A DNA stretch of 64,000 nt from an uncultured bacterium (GTDB lineage: Bacteria > Patescibacteriota > Saccharimonadia > Saccharimonadales > Saccharimonadaceae): NCBI GenBank assembly GCA_902761145.1, contig CACWJA010000001.1, forward strand, positions 49,909 through 113,908, given 5' to 3'. The notes under the pieces were generated by a model. It made no database searches, was not told the DNA's origin, and saw only the letters and a list, made by a program, of their open reading frames with translations. This document shows positions 15,894 to 25,812 of the stretch, piece by piece (position 1 is the stretch's first letter; each line of letters opens with the position of its first letter). Position numbers and translations under genes: made by a program.

Positions 15894-16080
15894 ATTGTTC
15901 CACCTTTCTTCTTAAAGAGTCCTAAATAAAAAGGACACCGCATGACGGTGTTCAGACTCGTTTTCCCGCAACAGGTTTTGCCCAATTGCTTGCACACGGT
16001 GCCCTTCTCTGAGCAAAACGTGTTTTTTGCGGGCGCTCCTGTATTAGGAACTTTTTTTGAATCTGAACAATACAATTATA
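15894..16080 (-). promoter_or_regulatory. Riboswitch-like leader with overlapping terminator
   Basis: TATAAT (16075-16080, minus) starts a leader of about 175 nt. Nested stems are P1 TGTTCAGA (16062-16069) / TCTGAACA (15949-15956), P2 CCCGCAA (16027-16033) / TTGCGGG (15965-15971), P3 GTTTTGC (16013-16019) / GCAAAAC (15975-15981), and an apical GCAC-CGT-GTGC. A terminator GAACACCG/CGGTGTCC (15933-15953) with a U-run shares GAAC with the P1 3' strand, so P1 and the terminator exclude each other, as in attenuators. Confidence 0.6.
15928..15953 (-). terminator. Intrinsic terminator within the leader of the 15513-15893 gene
   Basis: Read on the minus strand, GAACACCG - TCATG - CGGTGTCC is followed by TTTTT. 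It lies 35 nt before the ATG of the membrane protein. Confidence 0.75.
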
Positions 16081-16099
16081 ACATATTTTACTATCTAAA

Positions 16100-16164
16100 C
16101 TTCAAAGGGTTTCCCACAGAGCCTTGCTTTGGGATAGCTGGCTCTGATGGAAAACCCTTTGAAG
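16100..16164. repeat. Perfect 13-bp inverted repeat forming a long hairpin
   Basis: CTTCAAAGGGTTT (16100-16112) pairs perfectly with AAACCCTTTGAAG (16152-16164). Inside, AGAGCC (16118-16123) pairs with GGCTCT (16140-16145). There is no T-run on either side, so it is not a simple terminator. It sits just upstream of the -10 box of the riboswitch-like leader. Confidence 0.75.
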
Positions 16165-16302
16165 CACTTCTACTCACTAATAACTATTAGTTCCATTAAT
16201 GCTAGGGATGTAATTCGTAGGATATAAAACCGTAGTTATACCTTTAATACGATAGAAGTCTGATACGAGAGAGTTCCAATTCGCGTAAACGAGGTTCACC
16301 AA

Positions 16303-16339
16303 ACATAAAAAGAAGTCCATCCAGGACTTATTTTTATGT
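16303..16339. terminator. Bidirectional terminator at the right part of the element
   Basis: ACATAAAAA-G-AAGTCC pairs with GGACTT-A-TTTTTATGT around a 5-nt loop, with T-runs on both strands. It may mark the right boundary zone of the integrated element before the 16490 gene. Confidence 0.7.
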
Positions 16340-16489
16340 TTTATGCTCTTCGAACTGGAGGTGAGCAAAGTTCACCCGCAAAACAACAAATCATGGACTA
16401 ACCACCGAATACCGCAAGATATCCCTAGACCCTTTTTGACTCAAATCTATTCAGCAATACTGTCTAAATATGTTATTATTATAATAGTT

Positions 16490-19400
16490 ATGCCTAAATA
16501 CAAAGTAGCCGGCACTGGTGCACTTGCACCTGAGTACGATGATCCGTCTTTTCATCTAGTTAAAGACAGCGACTTTTTCGATCCTAACAACGTCGACGAC
16601 GATAAAACAAATTCAAGCAATAATACATCTCAAAAAATCATCAATTTCAACGATGCACAAAGAGAATTGCTCAACAATGAATCCAATGCCACCAACGAAA
16701 AGATACATCAAAACTCCGACGGTATCTCTAGCGCCAAAAGAGCCGAGTCTATCGATCCTATCAATTTTACCGGCAGAGGTATTCCTAAAAAACTAGTTTC
16801 TAAAAAGGCCAAAGGCAAAGGTTCATTCAAGAACAAAGGCGCAATCGGTTTTATCTTTGCCTTATTTATTGGAGTCAGCATAGCCGTCACAAATAGCCAG
16901 TTGCTAATGCCTTTTAGTCTATTATCCCAATTCCGGGAAACATTTGACTCCATCAAGGTCTCAAAAGAAGTCCGCTCCAAAACCATGTGGACAAAACAAC
17001 TCGAAAACGAGGAAATCAATAACCCTCTGCATCAACGCTACTTCGGCTTTGGCGGAAAAAAATTCAAAGTAAGAACAAGACAAAAAAACAAACTCAAAAC
17101 CCAAGGCATCTATGTAGAAGAAAACTTCGCCAATACTGGCAGAACTGCCATGCTTTTTGACGATGGTTCTGGCAAACTCAAAATCATTGCCGCTCAAGAT
17201 GCCGACATTGCTCTTTTTAAAAAAATCAAAGCTAACCAAGTCGACCTGTCCAAAATTGACGCTGATGTTAATCTCTCCAGATTCACAATCGACACCGACA
17301 ATATAGTAACATTCCGTACAGCATACAATGATGTACCGGATTTTCGAAACGGCTATATCAAAAGCTCACGTACATGGCGCGGCTCAGTAGGCGCATGGTT
17401 CGATTCTATTACCGTCAAATTTCTACAAAGCAACAAGCTAACAAGAAATAGGTTCAAAAATTTCCAAGAACGCGTAATGAGTGAACAAAACGGTAATACA
17501 CGCTCCGCGGCAAAAAAGCAAGTCGTAGACCTAATGGAATCAGACGTAGACACACTGGACTCAAAAAATAAATCATACGACATAGAAACAGACGAAGATG
17601 GCAGCAATCCAAGAGTCAATGAAAAAAGTACCGAGACAGAAACAGAGCGCATCAAAACCAAAGGCGAGACAAAGGCCGCAGTAAAAGAAAAAATGAACAA
17701 AATAAAAGAAGGAAAACTAGGAAAAGCATCTGGGTATGTCTCTGCAGGTGTAAATATTGCCTGTACTGTATTCGATGTTATCGGCGCGATTAATCTTCTC
17801 ATCACAGCACAAGAGGCCATCCAAATCATCCAACTAACCACAAGCTATTTCGAGGCAATAGATAAGGTCAAAGCAGGAGATGGCGACGGATCCCCCATCC
17901 ATGTACTGGCCGAAGGCCTTACTACTCCCAAAGCTACCACAGTGTTCAAAAACACTACCGAAGATGAAAACGAACTAGAAAAGAATGAAGATGTAGATGT
18001 TGAAGAAGTTACTGTCAAGGACCGGGAAAACGCCACCGCTATGCAATCCGAAGGCATCTCGGCACTTTATAGTGGTAAAGCCGCCAACCCCAACGACCCC
18101 AGCATACAAAATTTCAATATCGGCTCCAGGTTCAATTCTATACTAGGACATCTAAGCAATTCGGTAGAATCATTTGCAGCTTGCGCCGTCGCAAGAGCTG
18201 CTGCCGCAGTCATTGATCTTGGTATCGAACTCTTCGCAATCGCAACATGTATTTTTTCTTATGGTATAACTTGTATAGTTAATGAATTAGCGCAATCCGG
18301 TACTGCTGCTGCTGCATCAGCCGCAATCGGCCTTGCGACAACCTATGCCATCAATGTTATTACCCCCTTAGCGGTCAAAGCATTCACTCGCGACCTTATT
18401 TCCGACCTTGCCGGTGAAGACCTAGGTAACGCTCTTGTCTCAGGCGCAAACATGTATATGGGTACTAATCATTTGCAAGGTGGTGGATCACTCATGTCTA
18501 AAGAAAAATACATCGCCTATGCTATAGAACAAAAAGCATCCATAGCCGAAAACGCCCGCTTTGAACGCGAAACCAGGAGTCCATTCGATGTCACCTCACA
18601 ATACACTTTCATGGGTAATCTGGCCAAACAAATAGCCACAGTATACACTACAAAATCACCCATATTCGGCGGGCTAAGCACAGCAAGTAAAATGGTGTCA
18701 AATTCTATGGTCGCACTACTCCCCAGTGCCTCTGCTTATAATATAGCAGAAACATTAGAGGCATCAAATAGCGCCGACTTTTCCAATAATTGCCCGTATT
18801 TAGCCTCCATTAATGCAGTAGGAGACGCTTTTTGTAATCCATATATCGCTACCGACATGTCAACAATAGAAATGGACCCACTAGAGGTAGTAGACATAAT
18901 CAAGGGAGAGGGCGGCTTCGACAGTGACTATAATATTGAAAAAAATAGCGATCTTGCAAAATACATCACATACTGCAACCAACGCAGTTCTTCATTCGGG
19001 GTAGCAGATGGTAATATAGCCGCCAATTTTTCTACCGACGTAGATACCGGCAATAGCACAGCTAATACAATTGTTAACGCAGGAATCAGCTCAATCCCAC
19101 TCGTAGGAGATTTGGCAGACATTGTAGATAGCGATAAAAAACTAGACAATCTAGGTTGGATCACAGGGCAATCCTGTGTCGCTAGCAACGACAAACTGGA
19201 AACAGCAACTGGTCGAAAAACCGGCGTTTCCTGGGATAAAAACAAGTATTACCAACGCTTTATAGAAGACCAACGTTATCTAGAGAGCATAGACTCCGAC
19301 TATAAATCCCCCATCACTGCGTTTCTAGATGATTATTACGAAGAACATCCTCTAGATACCACATATGAAGGCATCCTGGCCAGAAAAGCCGGCATGACAA

Positions 19401-19612
19401 AAGATGAAGCTATCGCCTATCTAGAAGTACTTCAAGAGTGGAGCACTATTGCGAATTACGATCCTTCCACAAGATATCGCATGGGCAAAACACTATCTAT
19501 ACCGCACAAAATACAATTTGATTTCACTAATGCACTAGAACAAACCTACTATCTTGTATCGTATACCCCCATCACCTGGGATCAAAAGCAACGCCATATT
19601 GCAATAGCATAA
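16490..19612 (+). CDS. Large membrane-anchored protein of the T4SS-like region, unknown function
   Basis: This 1040-residue protein has an N-terminal cytoplasmic part of about 110 residues (acidic, Asn-rich, then Lys-rich KKLVSKKAKGKGSFKNKG), a TM at about 112-135 (IGFIFALFIGVSIAVTN), and a long region with an acidic linker. Ala-rich hydrophobic segments follow around residues 415-450 and 560-640. I recognise no family. The size, the position opposite the VirB6-like gene and the start motif KYKVAGTGALAPE suggest a lineage-specific envelope or secretion component. TATAAT ends 4 nt before ATG 16490, and the frame is open further upstream without a better start. Confidence 0.65.
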   Translation: MPKYKVAGTGALAPEYDDPSFHLVKDSDFFDPNNVDDDKTNSSNNTSQKIINFNDAQRELLNNESNATNEKIHQNSDGISSAKRAESIDPINFTGRGIPKKLVSKKAKGKGSFKNKGAIGFIFALFIGVSIAVTNSQLLMPFSLLSQFRETFDSIKVSKEVRSKTMWTKQLENEEINNPLHQRYFGFGGKKFKVRTRQKNKLKTQGIYVEENFANTGRTAMLFDDGSGKLKIIAAQDADIALFKKIKANQVDLSKIDADVNLSRFTIDTDNIVTFRTAYNDVPDFRNGYIKSSRTWRGSVGAWFDSITVKFLQSNKLTRNRFKNFQERVMSEQNGNTRSAAKKQVVDLMESDVDTLDSKNKSYDIETDEDGSNPRVNEKSTETETERIKTKGETKAAVKEKMNKIKEGKLGKASGYVSAGVNIACTVFDVIGAINLLITAQEAIQIIQLTTSYFEAIDKVKAGDGDGSPIHVLAEGLTTPKATTVFKNTTEDENELEKNEDVDVEEVTVKDRENATAMQSEGISALYSGKAANPNDPSIQNFNIGSRFNSILGHLSNSVESFAACAVARAAAAVIDLGIELFAIATCIFSYGITCIVNELAQSGTAAAASAAIGLATTYAINVITPLAVKAFTRDLISDLAGEDLGNALVSGANMYMGTNHLQGGGSLMSKEKYIAYAIEQKASIAENARFERETRSPFDVTSQYTFMGNLAKQIATVYTTKSPIFGGLSTASKMVSNSMVALLPSASAYNIAETLEASNSADFSNNCPYLASINAVGDAFCNPYIATDMSTIEMDPLEVVDIIKGEGGFDSDYNIEKNSDLAKYITYCNQRSSSFGVADGNIAANFSTDVDTGNSTANTIVNAGISSIPLVGDLADIVDSDKKLDNLGWITGQSCVASNDKLETATGRKTGVSWDKNKYYQRFIEDQRYLESIDSDYKSPITAFLDDYYEEHPLDTTYEGILARKAGMTKDEAIAYLEVLQEWSTIANYDPSTRYRMGKTLSIPHKIQFDFTNALEQTYYLVSYTPITWDQKQRHIAIA

Positions 19613-19810
19613 ATAATCACAAACATACAACACCTACATATTACCACTATCTTGTCCTACCTTTGATCTCCCGTTTTTTCTGGTAGTCACACATCTCCCC
19701 AAACAAATAGTATGCATTATTACCTTGCAACACTATTAACGAAACAATCAACACAACAATACTGTCATTTTATTTACCACTGATCAATATACCGCGAGAG
19801 CGTCAAGAAT
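19613..19810. other. Intergenic gap between convergent membrane-protein genes
   Basis: This is 198 nt of AT-rich sequence. I see no gene, no clear hairpin terminator and no repeat in it. Confidence 0.5.
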
Positions 19811-22800
19811 CTATATTCCACTCCGTCCGTTAGCCGTCCTTATAGCATTAATCATTCCACGCGTATTAGTGTCAAGCTTGTTAACTAGTTTAGGATCCGC
19901 AGCAATATCGTCCGAAGCCTTTAGTAATGCATCTATATTCTGGCCACCACTTTGTTGAATCGCAGCAATAGTAGCTGCACCATAGCTTGCCAATTGACTA
20001 CCAGACATCGTCACATCGTTTCTATTTTTCAACATCTCATTTATTGCCGTTAACGAATCAGCATTATCCAAACTTGCAGCCGCTTCAGCTAGCAATCCAG
20101 TGCTCAATGCATCAGCATTACGTGTTGCGATTGCCTCAAGGGATTTATCATCGATACCGTTAAGAAACTCTTTACCTTTTCCACTAATATAGCCCTGCAA
20201 ACTACCCATTCCAGTACCACTCATAAAACTCGCAAAATCAGTACTGCTCGTCTTACCGAAAGCCTTCAATACCTTATTTTTAGATCCAGCCAAAGTAGAC
20301 ATCACAGCAGAGTCTCCGTGTATACCACTGTCTCGCTCTAGCATACTATAAATATCATTTTCCATTCCTCTAGACTCCATCGCACTAATAAGCGCACTTG
20401 CTCTTTGAGACCCATCTGCACCCCCCCTCCAAGAAGCAATACCACCCGCTTCAGCTCTAAGCTGATCTCTACTCATATTTGCATATTGATCCTGAAATGC
20501 TTTAAGCGCCTGCGCTTCCCGACTAGCCCTAGCTCTTTGCATCGCGGTATCATAAGTAACACGAGCTACACCCACACTAGCCTCCGCCCTACGCTGTTCT
20601 CTAGCGTTAGCATCTTTTATGAACTGTGCATTTGCTGCATCCATATTCAAACTCTCTATATCATTTCTTCTCGCAGATTCTTGTTGCAAAAACGCAGCCG
20701 CACTCTGTCCCATAGCAGCCTCCATACCAAGCCTACGCCCAGCCCACGTACCTGCCATCCTACGCCTAAGCCTTGCAGTAGGACGCCTGCTTTCCACCAC
20801 ATTACCATCCTTATCTACCTTTATACCAGCACGACGCCGTGCACTAATACGCTGATTGCGGGCATGGCTGCGCTTTTGAGCATCCTGATATGCATTCGAA
20901 TTACGCATGCCCCTAGTAGCACCACTACGCATACGATCTCCAAATCCAGTAATCTTTGCCCCTATAGCACCCATAGCGGCAAATGCACTTTTTAGCACAG
21001 TAGGTATAAAGAATATCGGTAGCGCCCCCACAATCATAGCTATAAAAGCACTCCAAAATCCTTGTGTAGCCATACCAGTACATAACAATAATTGAGATAC
21101 AAAATTACCACCACCTATCAAAGCACCGCAAATCGGGAAAATCAATAATAATCCTTCCCATAACTTCATCCATCTATCAAACAATTTTTTAGTATTTGGC
21201 AACATATAACACACCACGGCGAGTGGCGACAAGACAGTAAGTACTATTATGGCAGCCTCACGCGCAGCTAATAGTATAAATACAAAGAATATAGCTATCA
21301 CCACACCAAGCGCACCAACCAAAAGTGCAATAAGAGACCCAGGCTCTTTCCAGATAGCAAATACCGTTCCAGCACCCAACAACGCCAATATAAGACCACT
21401 AATCAATGTAGGCCCAGCCGCCGAATTAGTTTCAATATAATCTTTAATTTGCGAGTTTGCAATATTGCCTGTAGGCAACCCTTCAAAGAAATCCTGCAAT
21501 CCATTTCCTACTATATTCGATAAATCCACACAAATAAGGCAAATCAAGTATGATAAGTTTATGAGCACAGCAGCAATTACTAGTTTCGGAAGTATTTTCT
21601 TTATGCCATAATTATCTATCCCCACCCCAGTTACTTGCGAGAATATTACCATTAAGAATAGTATAGTAAATAGTATATTAGCTATATCCCTAAACGCTCT
21701 CCATGCATCATGGACGGCATCCGTTCCTTCACCTTTGTCATTCTTAGCAAATAATTTTGGCTCTACATTTAATGCTGGTTTCAAGGCACCATTATATACA
21801 TCTGTTGCAGCCTTGCTCATCCACTGCAATATCGGACATACTATCCACCCCAGCGACTCCGCCCCACCCGAATTTCCACAAGTTGCCTCTACTACCGTGT
21901 TCTTACTATTCGTAGTCTCAACCTCCACTTCCTGTATATCTTCTTCCTTGACCTCACCGATAAGCTTATTGATTTCCTCTATTAGTTGCACAACCTGTAT
22001 CTTCGTTAATCCGGAAGCATCAAAATGATTATCAGACGTAAAACCATATATATAATCATGACCATCTGCACGAAAAGTAATGTCCACATAACACCCTCCC
22101 TGATTTTTCTTATTGTTTGTTGTCAGATCATAACTTATAAGCTGCAAATTATCACCGAGTTCCTGAATCTTAGCCTGATCAACATTGCATAGATAATAAT
22201 CGTCCGTTCCAACATCTTGGAAAATCCAATTTCGTAATGCCGACACATAATACGCTAGCCTCTCTTCACTTGAAAAATTTAAACTACCATAACCACTGTA
22301 AACTCCAGACGACAAAAAGTTGATTGCATCGTCTGCCGCAGCTTTAAACGCACTATTCTTCCTTCTATGCTCTTCTATCACATACTCATCGTCCTTATTG
22401 TTAACCGCCACTCCGCCTGCTTCACCTTTAGAAGATTGGAATTTAAACTCACCACCAAGATACTCAGCAGCATTATCTGGCTTCGTAGCATCACCCCAGC
22501 CCGGCATCCGATTAAAAACAGTTGATACTTTGCTCGTTATCTCCTTCCGTAAGTCTGTCCAATTGTCGTAATCACCATATTCAATTTCAACATAAAGGTC
22601 ATCATCATCGACATCGTGGTCCTCGCACCAATCACGCACGGTCGCAAAACCCATACCGCAATCTTGGTCCATCCACATGCACAAAAGGTCATCCTCACAG
22701 ACACCGTCAGTTTCGTCAACAACAAACTTCAAAGGGGCCAAACAACCCTCATTAATATCCTGTTCTGAGCCATCAATCCTTTCAAAGTTTGATCTACATA

Positions 22801-23404
22801 ATGTCAAAGAAACACCATCCGTTACTTCTAAGTCTCCATCATTGTAACAAATATTTTGAGTATAACCGACTTCATGATCAGAGCCCTCTGGGGTATCATA
22901 TAGATAGTAAACACAATTGTCATCTGTCGACGACGCTTGTTTTCGCTTAAAACCCATATTCTTAAGCAACGTCGTCTTTTTCTCTTCGACCTTTAGGTTC
23001 TCATATTGCACCCCTCCAGCATAATATTTAAACAAACCATCAAAGTTATCATTTTTGCCATGAGCACCACCCATAAAAAGTACCGAACACTCAGAAGTGT
23101 TATCTTTTATACCTGTAAGGCCACTAGGCAATGCGATTTCATCTTCTAAATCACCACTATGTCTCAGCGAATCGTCATCAATAACCTTCCCAAAGGAATC
23201 AAATTCACCAAGTTCCCCAGTACTAGACTTTATAGCTCCCTTTGTATAACATTCATACACACCCGTCAACAATGCTTTTTTTATGACTGGGCTTTCTGAA
23301 TCCAATTTAACATCCGCATAGACCAAACCGTTAAACGACCCCACAATGACGGACCATACAAACGCGCAAACACAAAATGCAATGCTTTTTTTCTTATTCC
23401 TCAT
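19811..23404 (-). CDS. VirB6/TrbL-like type IV secretion membrane protein
   Basis: This is about a 1197-residue polytopic protein. Its signal-like start is RNKKKSIAFCVCAFVWSVIVGSFNGLVYA. A large extracytoplasmic domain follows (about residues 30-520, acidic, with many paired Cys). Then come about six TM segments (about 565-830, including FTILFLMVIFSQVTGVGIDNYGIKKILPKLVIAAVLINLSY in parts) and a basic cytoplasmic tail rich in Arg and Ala. The TM block with the GVGIDNYGIKK loop matches the VirB6/TrbL channel proteins common in CPR genomes. Start 23404 is chosen because GGGAG lies 6 nt upstream, and it overlaps the upstream gene by 11 nt. Confidence 0.75.
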   Translation of the reverse strand: MRNKKKSIAFCVCAFVWSVIVGSFNGLVYADVKLDSESPVIKKALLTGVYECYTKGAIKSSTGELGEFDSFGKVIDDDSLRHSGDLEDEIALPSGLTGIKDNTSECSVLFMGGAHGKNDNFDGLFKYYAGGVQYENLKVEEKKTTLLKNMGFKRKQASSTDDNCVYYLYDTPEGSDHEVGYTQNICYNDGDLEVTDGVSLTLCRSNFERIDGSEQDINEGCLAPLKFVVDETDGVCEDDLLCMWMDQDCGMGFATVRDWCEDHDVDDDDLYVEIEYGDYDNWTDLRKEITSKVSTVFNRMPGWGDATKPDNAAEYLGGEFKFQSSKGEAGGVAVNNKDDEYVIEEHRRKNSAFKAAADDAINFLSSGVYSGYGSLNFSSEERLAYYVSALRNWIFQDVGTDDYYLCNVDQAKIQELGDNLQLISYDLTTNNKKNQGGCYVDITFRADGHDYIYGFTSDNHFDASGLTKIQVVQLIEEINKLIGEVKEEDIQEVEVETTNSKNTVVEATCGNSGGAESLGWIVCPILQWMSKAATDVYNGALKPALNVEPKLFAKNDKGEGTDAVHDAWRAFRDIANILFTILFLMVIFSQVTGVGIDNYGIKKILPKLVIAAVLINLSYLICLICVDLSNIVGNGLQDFFEGLPTGNIANSQIKDYIETNSAAGPTLISGLILALLGAGTVFAIWKEPGSLIALLVGALGVVIAIFFVFILLAAREAAIIVLTVLSPLAVVCYMLPNTKKLFDRWMKLWEGLLLIFPICGALIGGGNFVSQLLLCTGMATQGFWSAFIAMIVGALPIFFIPTVLKSAFAAMGAIGAKITGFGDRMRSGATRGMRNSNAYQDAQKRSHARNQRISARRRAGIKVDKDGNVVESRRPTARLRRRMAGTWAGRRLGMEAAMGQSAAAFLQQESARRNDIESLNMDAANAQFIKDANAREQRRAEASVGVARVTYDTAMQRARASREAQALKAFQDQYANMSRDQLRAEAGGIASWRGGADGSQRASALISAMESRGMENDIYSMLERDSGIHGDSAVMSTLAGSKNKVLKAFGKTSSTDFASFMSGTGMGSLQGYISGKGKEFLNGIDDKSLEAIATRNADALSTGLLAEAAASLDNADSLTAINEMLKNRNDVTMSGSQLASYGAATIAAIQQSGGQNIDALLKASDDIAADPKLVNKLDTNTRGMINAIRTANGRSGI

Positions 23405-24845
23405 CCCATCTCCCTTCATTTATTTGATAATATACCGTCTCGGAAATAGAAATAACCGAATCTTTTAATTTCCAATCATATCCATATGGGCCCATATCCA
23501 AATCATCCAAAACAGATAATTGCTCTGCAACATCCTCTCTCCTTGATACCTCTTCAACACAATAATCCGATAATCTATCTCCCTCAATACAACCAAACTG
23601 TCGATACAACTCATACAAACCACCTATAGTATTCGCTTCAAGTATCTTCATATTACCCAATTTCCTTAAATTGGCACTTTGCGACTTTAAAAAAACATCG
23701 TATCTCTCTTCAGCGACCTCAATCAAAGCATCAAGTCCTTTTTCTAAATATATCTGCCACATTTCTTTACGTTTCAACTCTGGAGTCGAAACGTAAAGGC
23801 TCAACGCATCCAGGGCCTCTTTATTGTTGTCTAAAGTCAAATCATAAAACTGCATATCTTCCTCGTCTAAACGTTCCGTGTATTCCCTACTTCCATAAAA
23901 ATCCGCAACAAACCCATCATATAATATCTCCAATTCATCTATATATCCCTTTGCTTCATCCTGTCCCTTGTTTAATACCCTGTCTAAATTTTTTGTAGTC
24001 CAAGTGACATCGTAGGCCACGGTTTCACTACTATCATTCCCATACAACAAATAATTTGCATATCTATTAAGAGAGCTGTGCATCTTGTCTATCGATACTC
24101 CACCTTTTAAAAATCCGCCATTCACGACAATCAAACAAACACCTGCAATTAATCCCACCACACCAATAGCAGCCAAAAATAATAAGACCTTCTTTTTGGA
24201 TGATTTTACCTTCCCGTTTGATGCTAAAACCACGTCCTCGTTTCCTGCCACAGATCCTGCAGAATTAGCAATAGAAAAAGCAGACTGCCCCGAATACGGA
24301 GATGGCATAGGTGAATTTTGCACCAACTGCTGTTGTACCGGTCCAGAAATATCCGGTTGCACAGGCATACTGCCCATAGCAAAAGTCTGAGAGACTAGCT
24401 GATCCGCCGACTGGAATCGCGATATCGGCCTCGGCGCAGGCTGAGATGTATTAGCAGAAACAGAATTAACAGAGAGACTTGGATTTAGCCCAGGATTAGT
24501 AGACGAGCTCGGGCTCGAGCCAAGATTAGTAACAGCATTAGGTATAGTATTTGACGGCACACTCTGCGACAAAACAACCGACGCCCCAGTAGTAGGTAAC
24601 GTAGATGTAGTATTAACCATCGGCTCCACCACCGTCGCGCCTGGCATGTCAGCCTGCATAGTTGGCTGAATAGAAGCAACTTGCTGCACCACGCCCACAT
24701 CCTGCTGACCATGGTCAATCGACAATACCGACCCATCTTCAACATTGCTATCATCAGAAATTACTGGCCGACCAGCAGCATCAGCCGACAAGCTACCGCC
24801 AGTACCTACCTGAGCCCCACCGGCACCAGTATTTCCTTCATTCAT
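23394..24845 (-). CDS. Membrane-anchored protein with low-complexity N-terminus, partner of the VirB6-like gene
   Basis: This is a 483-residue protein. Residues 1-210 are low complexity (Ser, Gln, Pro, Val, Gly), a Lys-rich patch (VKSSKKK) precedes one TM at about 218-240, and the C-terminal ~240 residues are an acidic, helical extracytoplasmic domain (NRYANYLLYGNDSSE, YGYDWKLKDSVI). I recognise no family. It is translationally coupled to the VirB6-like gene and leads that unit: TAATAT ends 7 nt before the ATG, suggesting a leaderless mRNA. A scaffold or pilus-assembly role is inference. Confidence 0.65.
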   Translation of the reverse strand: MNEGNTGAGGAQVGTGGSLSADAAGRPVISDDSNVEDGSVLSIDHGQQDVGVVQQVASIQPTMQADMPGATVVEPMVNTTSTLPTTGASVVLSQSVPSNTIPNAVTNLGSSPSSSTNPGLNPSLSVNSVSANTSQPAPRPISRFQSADQLVSQTFAMGSMPVQPDISGPVQQQLVQNSPMPSPYSGQSAFSIANSAGSVAGNEDVVLASNGKVKSSKKKVLLFLAAIGVVGLIAGVCLIVVNGGFLKGGVSIDKMHSSLNRYANYLLYGNDSSETVAYDVTWTTKNLDRVLNKGQDEAKGYIDELEILYDGFVADFYGSREYTERLDEEDMQFYDLTLDNNKEALDALSLYVSTPELKRKEMWQIYLEKGLDALIEVAEERYDVFLKSQSANLRKLGNMKILEANTIGGLYELYRQFGCIEGDRLSDYCVEEVSRREDVAEQLSVLDDLDMGPYGYDWKLKDSVISISETVYYQINEGRWDEE

Positions 24846-24996
24846 ATATACTATATTAGCATAAACAATTTAATACTACAATATTTTTATCATTTTCCTT
24901 GACTAACACTCGCTATCAATAAAACTACCCAACAATACAGCCAGTTACAGTATCCTATACACCCAACCAGACTAAAACATCATTCCGCACAACACT

Positions 24997-25812
24997 TCAT
25001 TTGCCCTGAATATAATACTTTGTTATATATTGTATCTTAGCCGCTTTCAGCTCTTCTTCATTATGCTCTGGTATATCGGTTTTACAAGAGTACTCATCAA
25101 AAAACTCCAATGCCCCTCCTATCGGACCATCGTACACAGGGTCTTTATCATACACATTCCATAGGACTATCCTCATATCTGGCGTCGCATCTGCATAATA
25201 CCTCATCGCATGCTTCGTGGCACGAATAAACTCTATCTCGGTCTCTTTAGTATGTCTCCATTTCCTACCGCTCAAATGTTTTTCTACTACCTCCGGTGCT
25301 GCCGCTATCATAAATATCATATTATCATACCCAGCATCACTAAGTGCACCCATCAATATTCCTTCCATCTCCGGATCAAGTAGAGTAACATCAAGTATAA
25401 TATCATAGCCTTGCTTCACCATTTGTTGTAAACATAAGAACATCATAATAGTCCCAAACTCATCCGTCATTTTACGTAAATTTTCTTCCCCATAATAATC
25501 TTTTATCTCCCGCCAATGCGGGTGATATTCCACAAATCTCCTCACTGCCATCAATACAGGTCGCATCTTGTTTACCTTAAAATATTCCTCTGCCGCTGGC
25601 AAAAGCTGCGTCGTCTTCCCAGACCCAGACACCCCAGCTATACGTACCATTTTCCGATTCTCTGTTTTACCCTGCGTAAAATCAACTAGCGCTTTCTTAG
25701 CTAACTCTGGATACTCTTCTATACCCACCTGCCATTCTGGCTTAACCTTACTGGGCCAATGCGCCTTCATATAAGCTATTACTTTAGCTAGATCGTTATT
25801 ACCTTCAAACAT
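24997..25812 (-). CDS. Zeta-toxin-like P-loop kinase
   Basis: This 271-residue protein has Walker A GVSGSGKTTQLLPAA at about residues 59-73. A zeta-like architecture follows: RRFVEYHPHWREI, DIILDVTLLDPEMEGIL (Walker B-like), IFMIAAAPEVVEKHLSGRKWRHTKETEIEFIRATKHAMRYYA. Zeta toxins phosphorylate UDP-GlcNAc and block wall synthesis, whereas related chromosomal kinases act on other small molecules. No epsilon-like antitoxin gene is adjacent. It is the last gene of an rpoD-pilin-lipid kinase-zeta operon and overlaps the previous gene by 25 nt, which suggests a housekeeping rather than a toxic role. Confidence 0.7.
   Translation of the reverse strand: MFEGNNDLAKVIAYMKAHWPSKVKPEWQVGIEEYPELAKKALVDFTQGKTENRKMVRIAGVSGSGKTTQLLPAAEEYFKVNKMRPVLMAVRRFVEYHPHWREIKDYYGEENLRKMTDEFGTIMMFLCLQQMVKQGYDIILDVTLLDPEMEGILMGALSDAGYDNMIFMIAAAPEVVEKHLSGRKWRHTKETEIEFIRATKHAMRYYADATPDMRIVLWNVYDKDPVYDGPIGGALEFFDEYSCKTDIPEHNEEELKAAKIQYITKYYIQGK

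Noticed and set aside
15884..16075. A 63-codon Cys-rich frame (TTG start) through the riboswitch-like leader
   Set aside because: It begins at a TTG only 6 nt from the -10 box and runs through three nested stems and a terminator, so RNA structure explains the sequence better. A translated leader peptide cannot be fully excluded.
16280..16302. Sequence GAGGTTCACCA resembling the tRNA-Glu 3' end, as an attR candidate
   Set aside because: It has an extra T, the T-arm before it does not match, and no acceptor partner is present, so the right end of the element remains unidentified.
16177..16368. A 63-codon minus-strand frame near the right edge of the element
   Set aside because: It crosses a bidirectional terminator and has no ribosome binding site.
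20405..20995. Long plus-strand frame antisense to the VirB6-like gene
   Set aside because: A shadow of an Arg/Ala-rich coding region: no SD and no domain.
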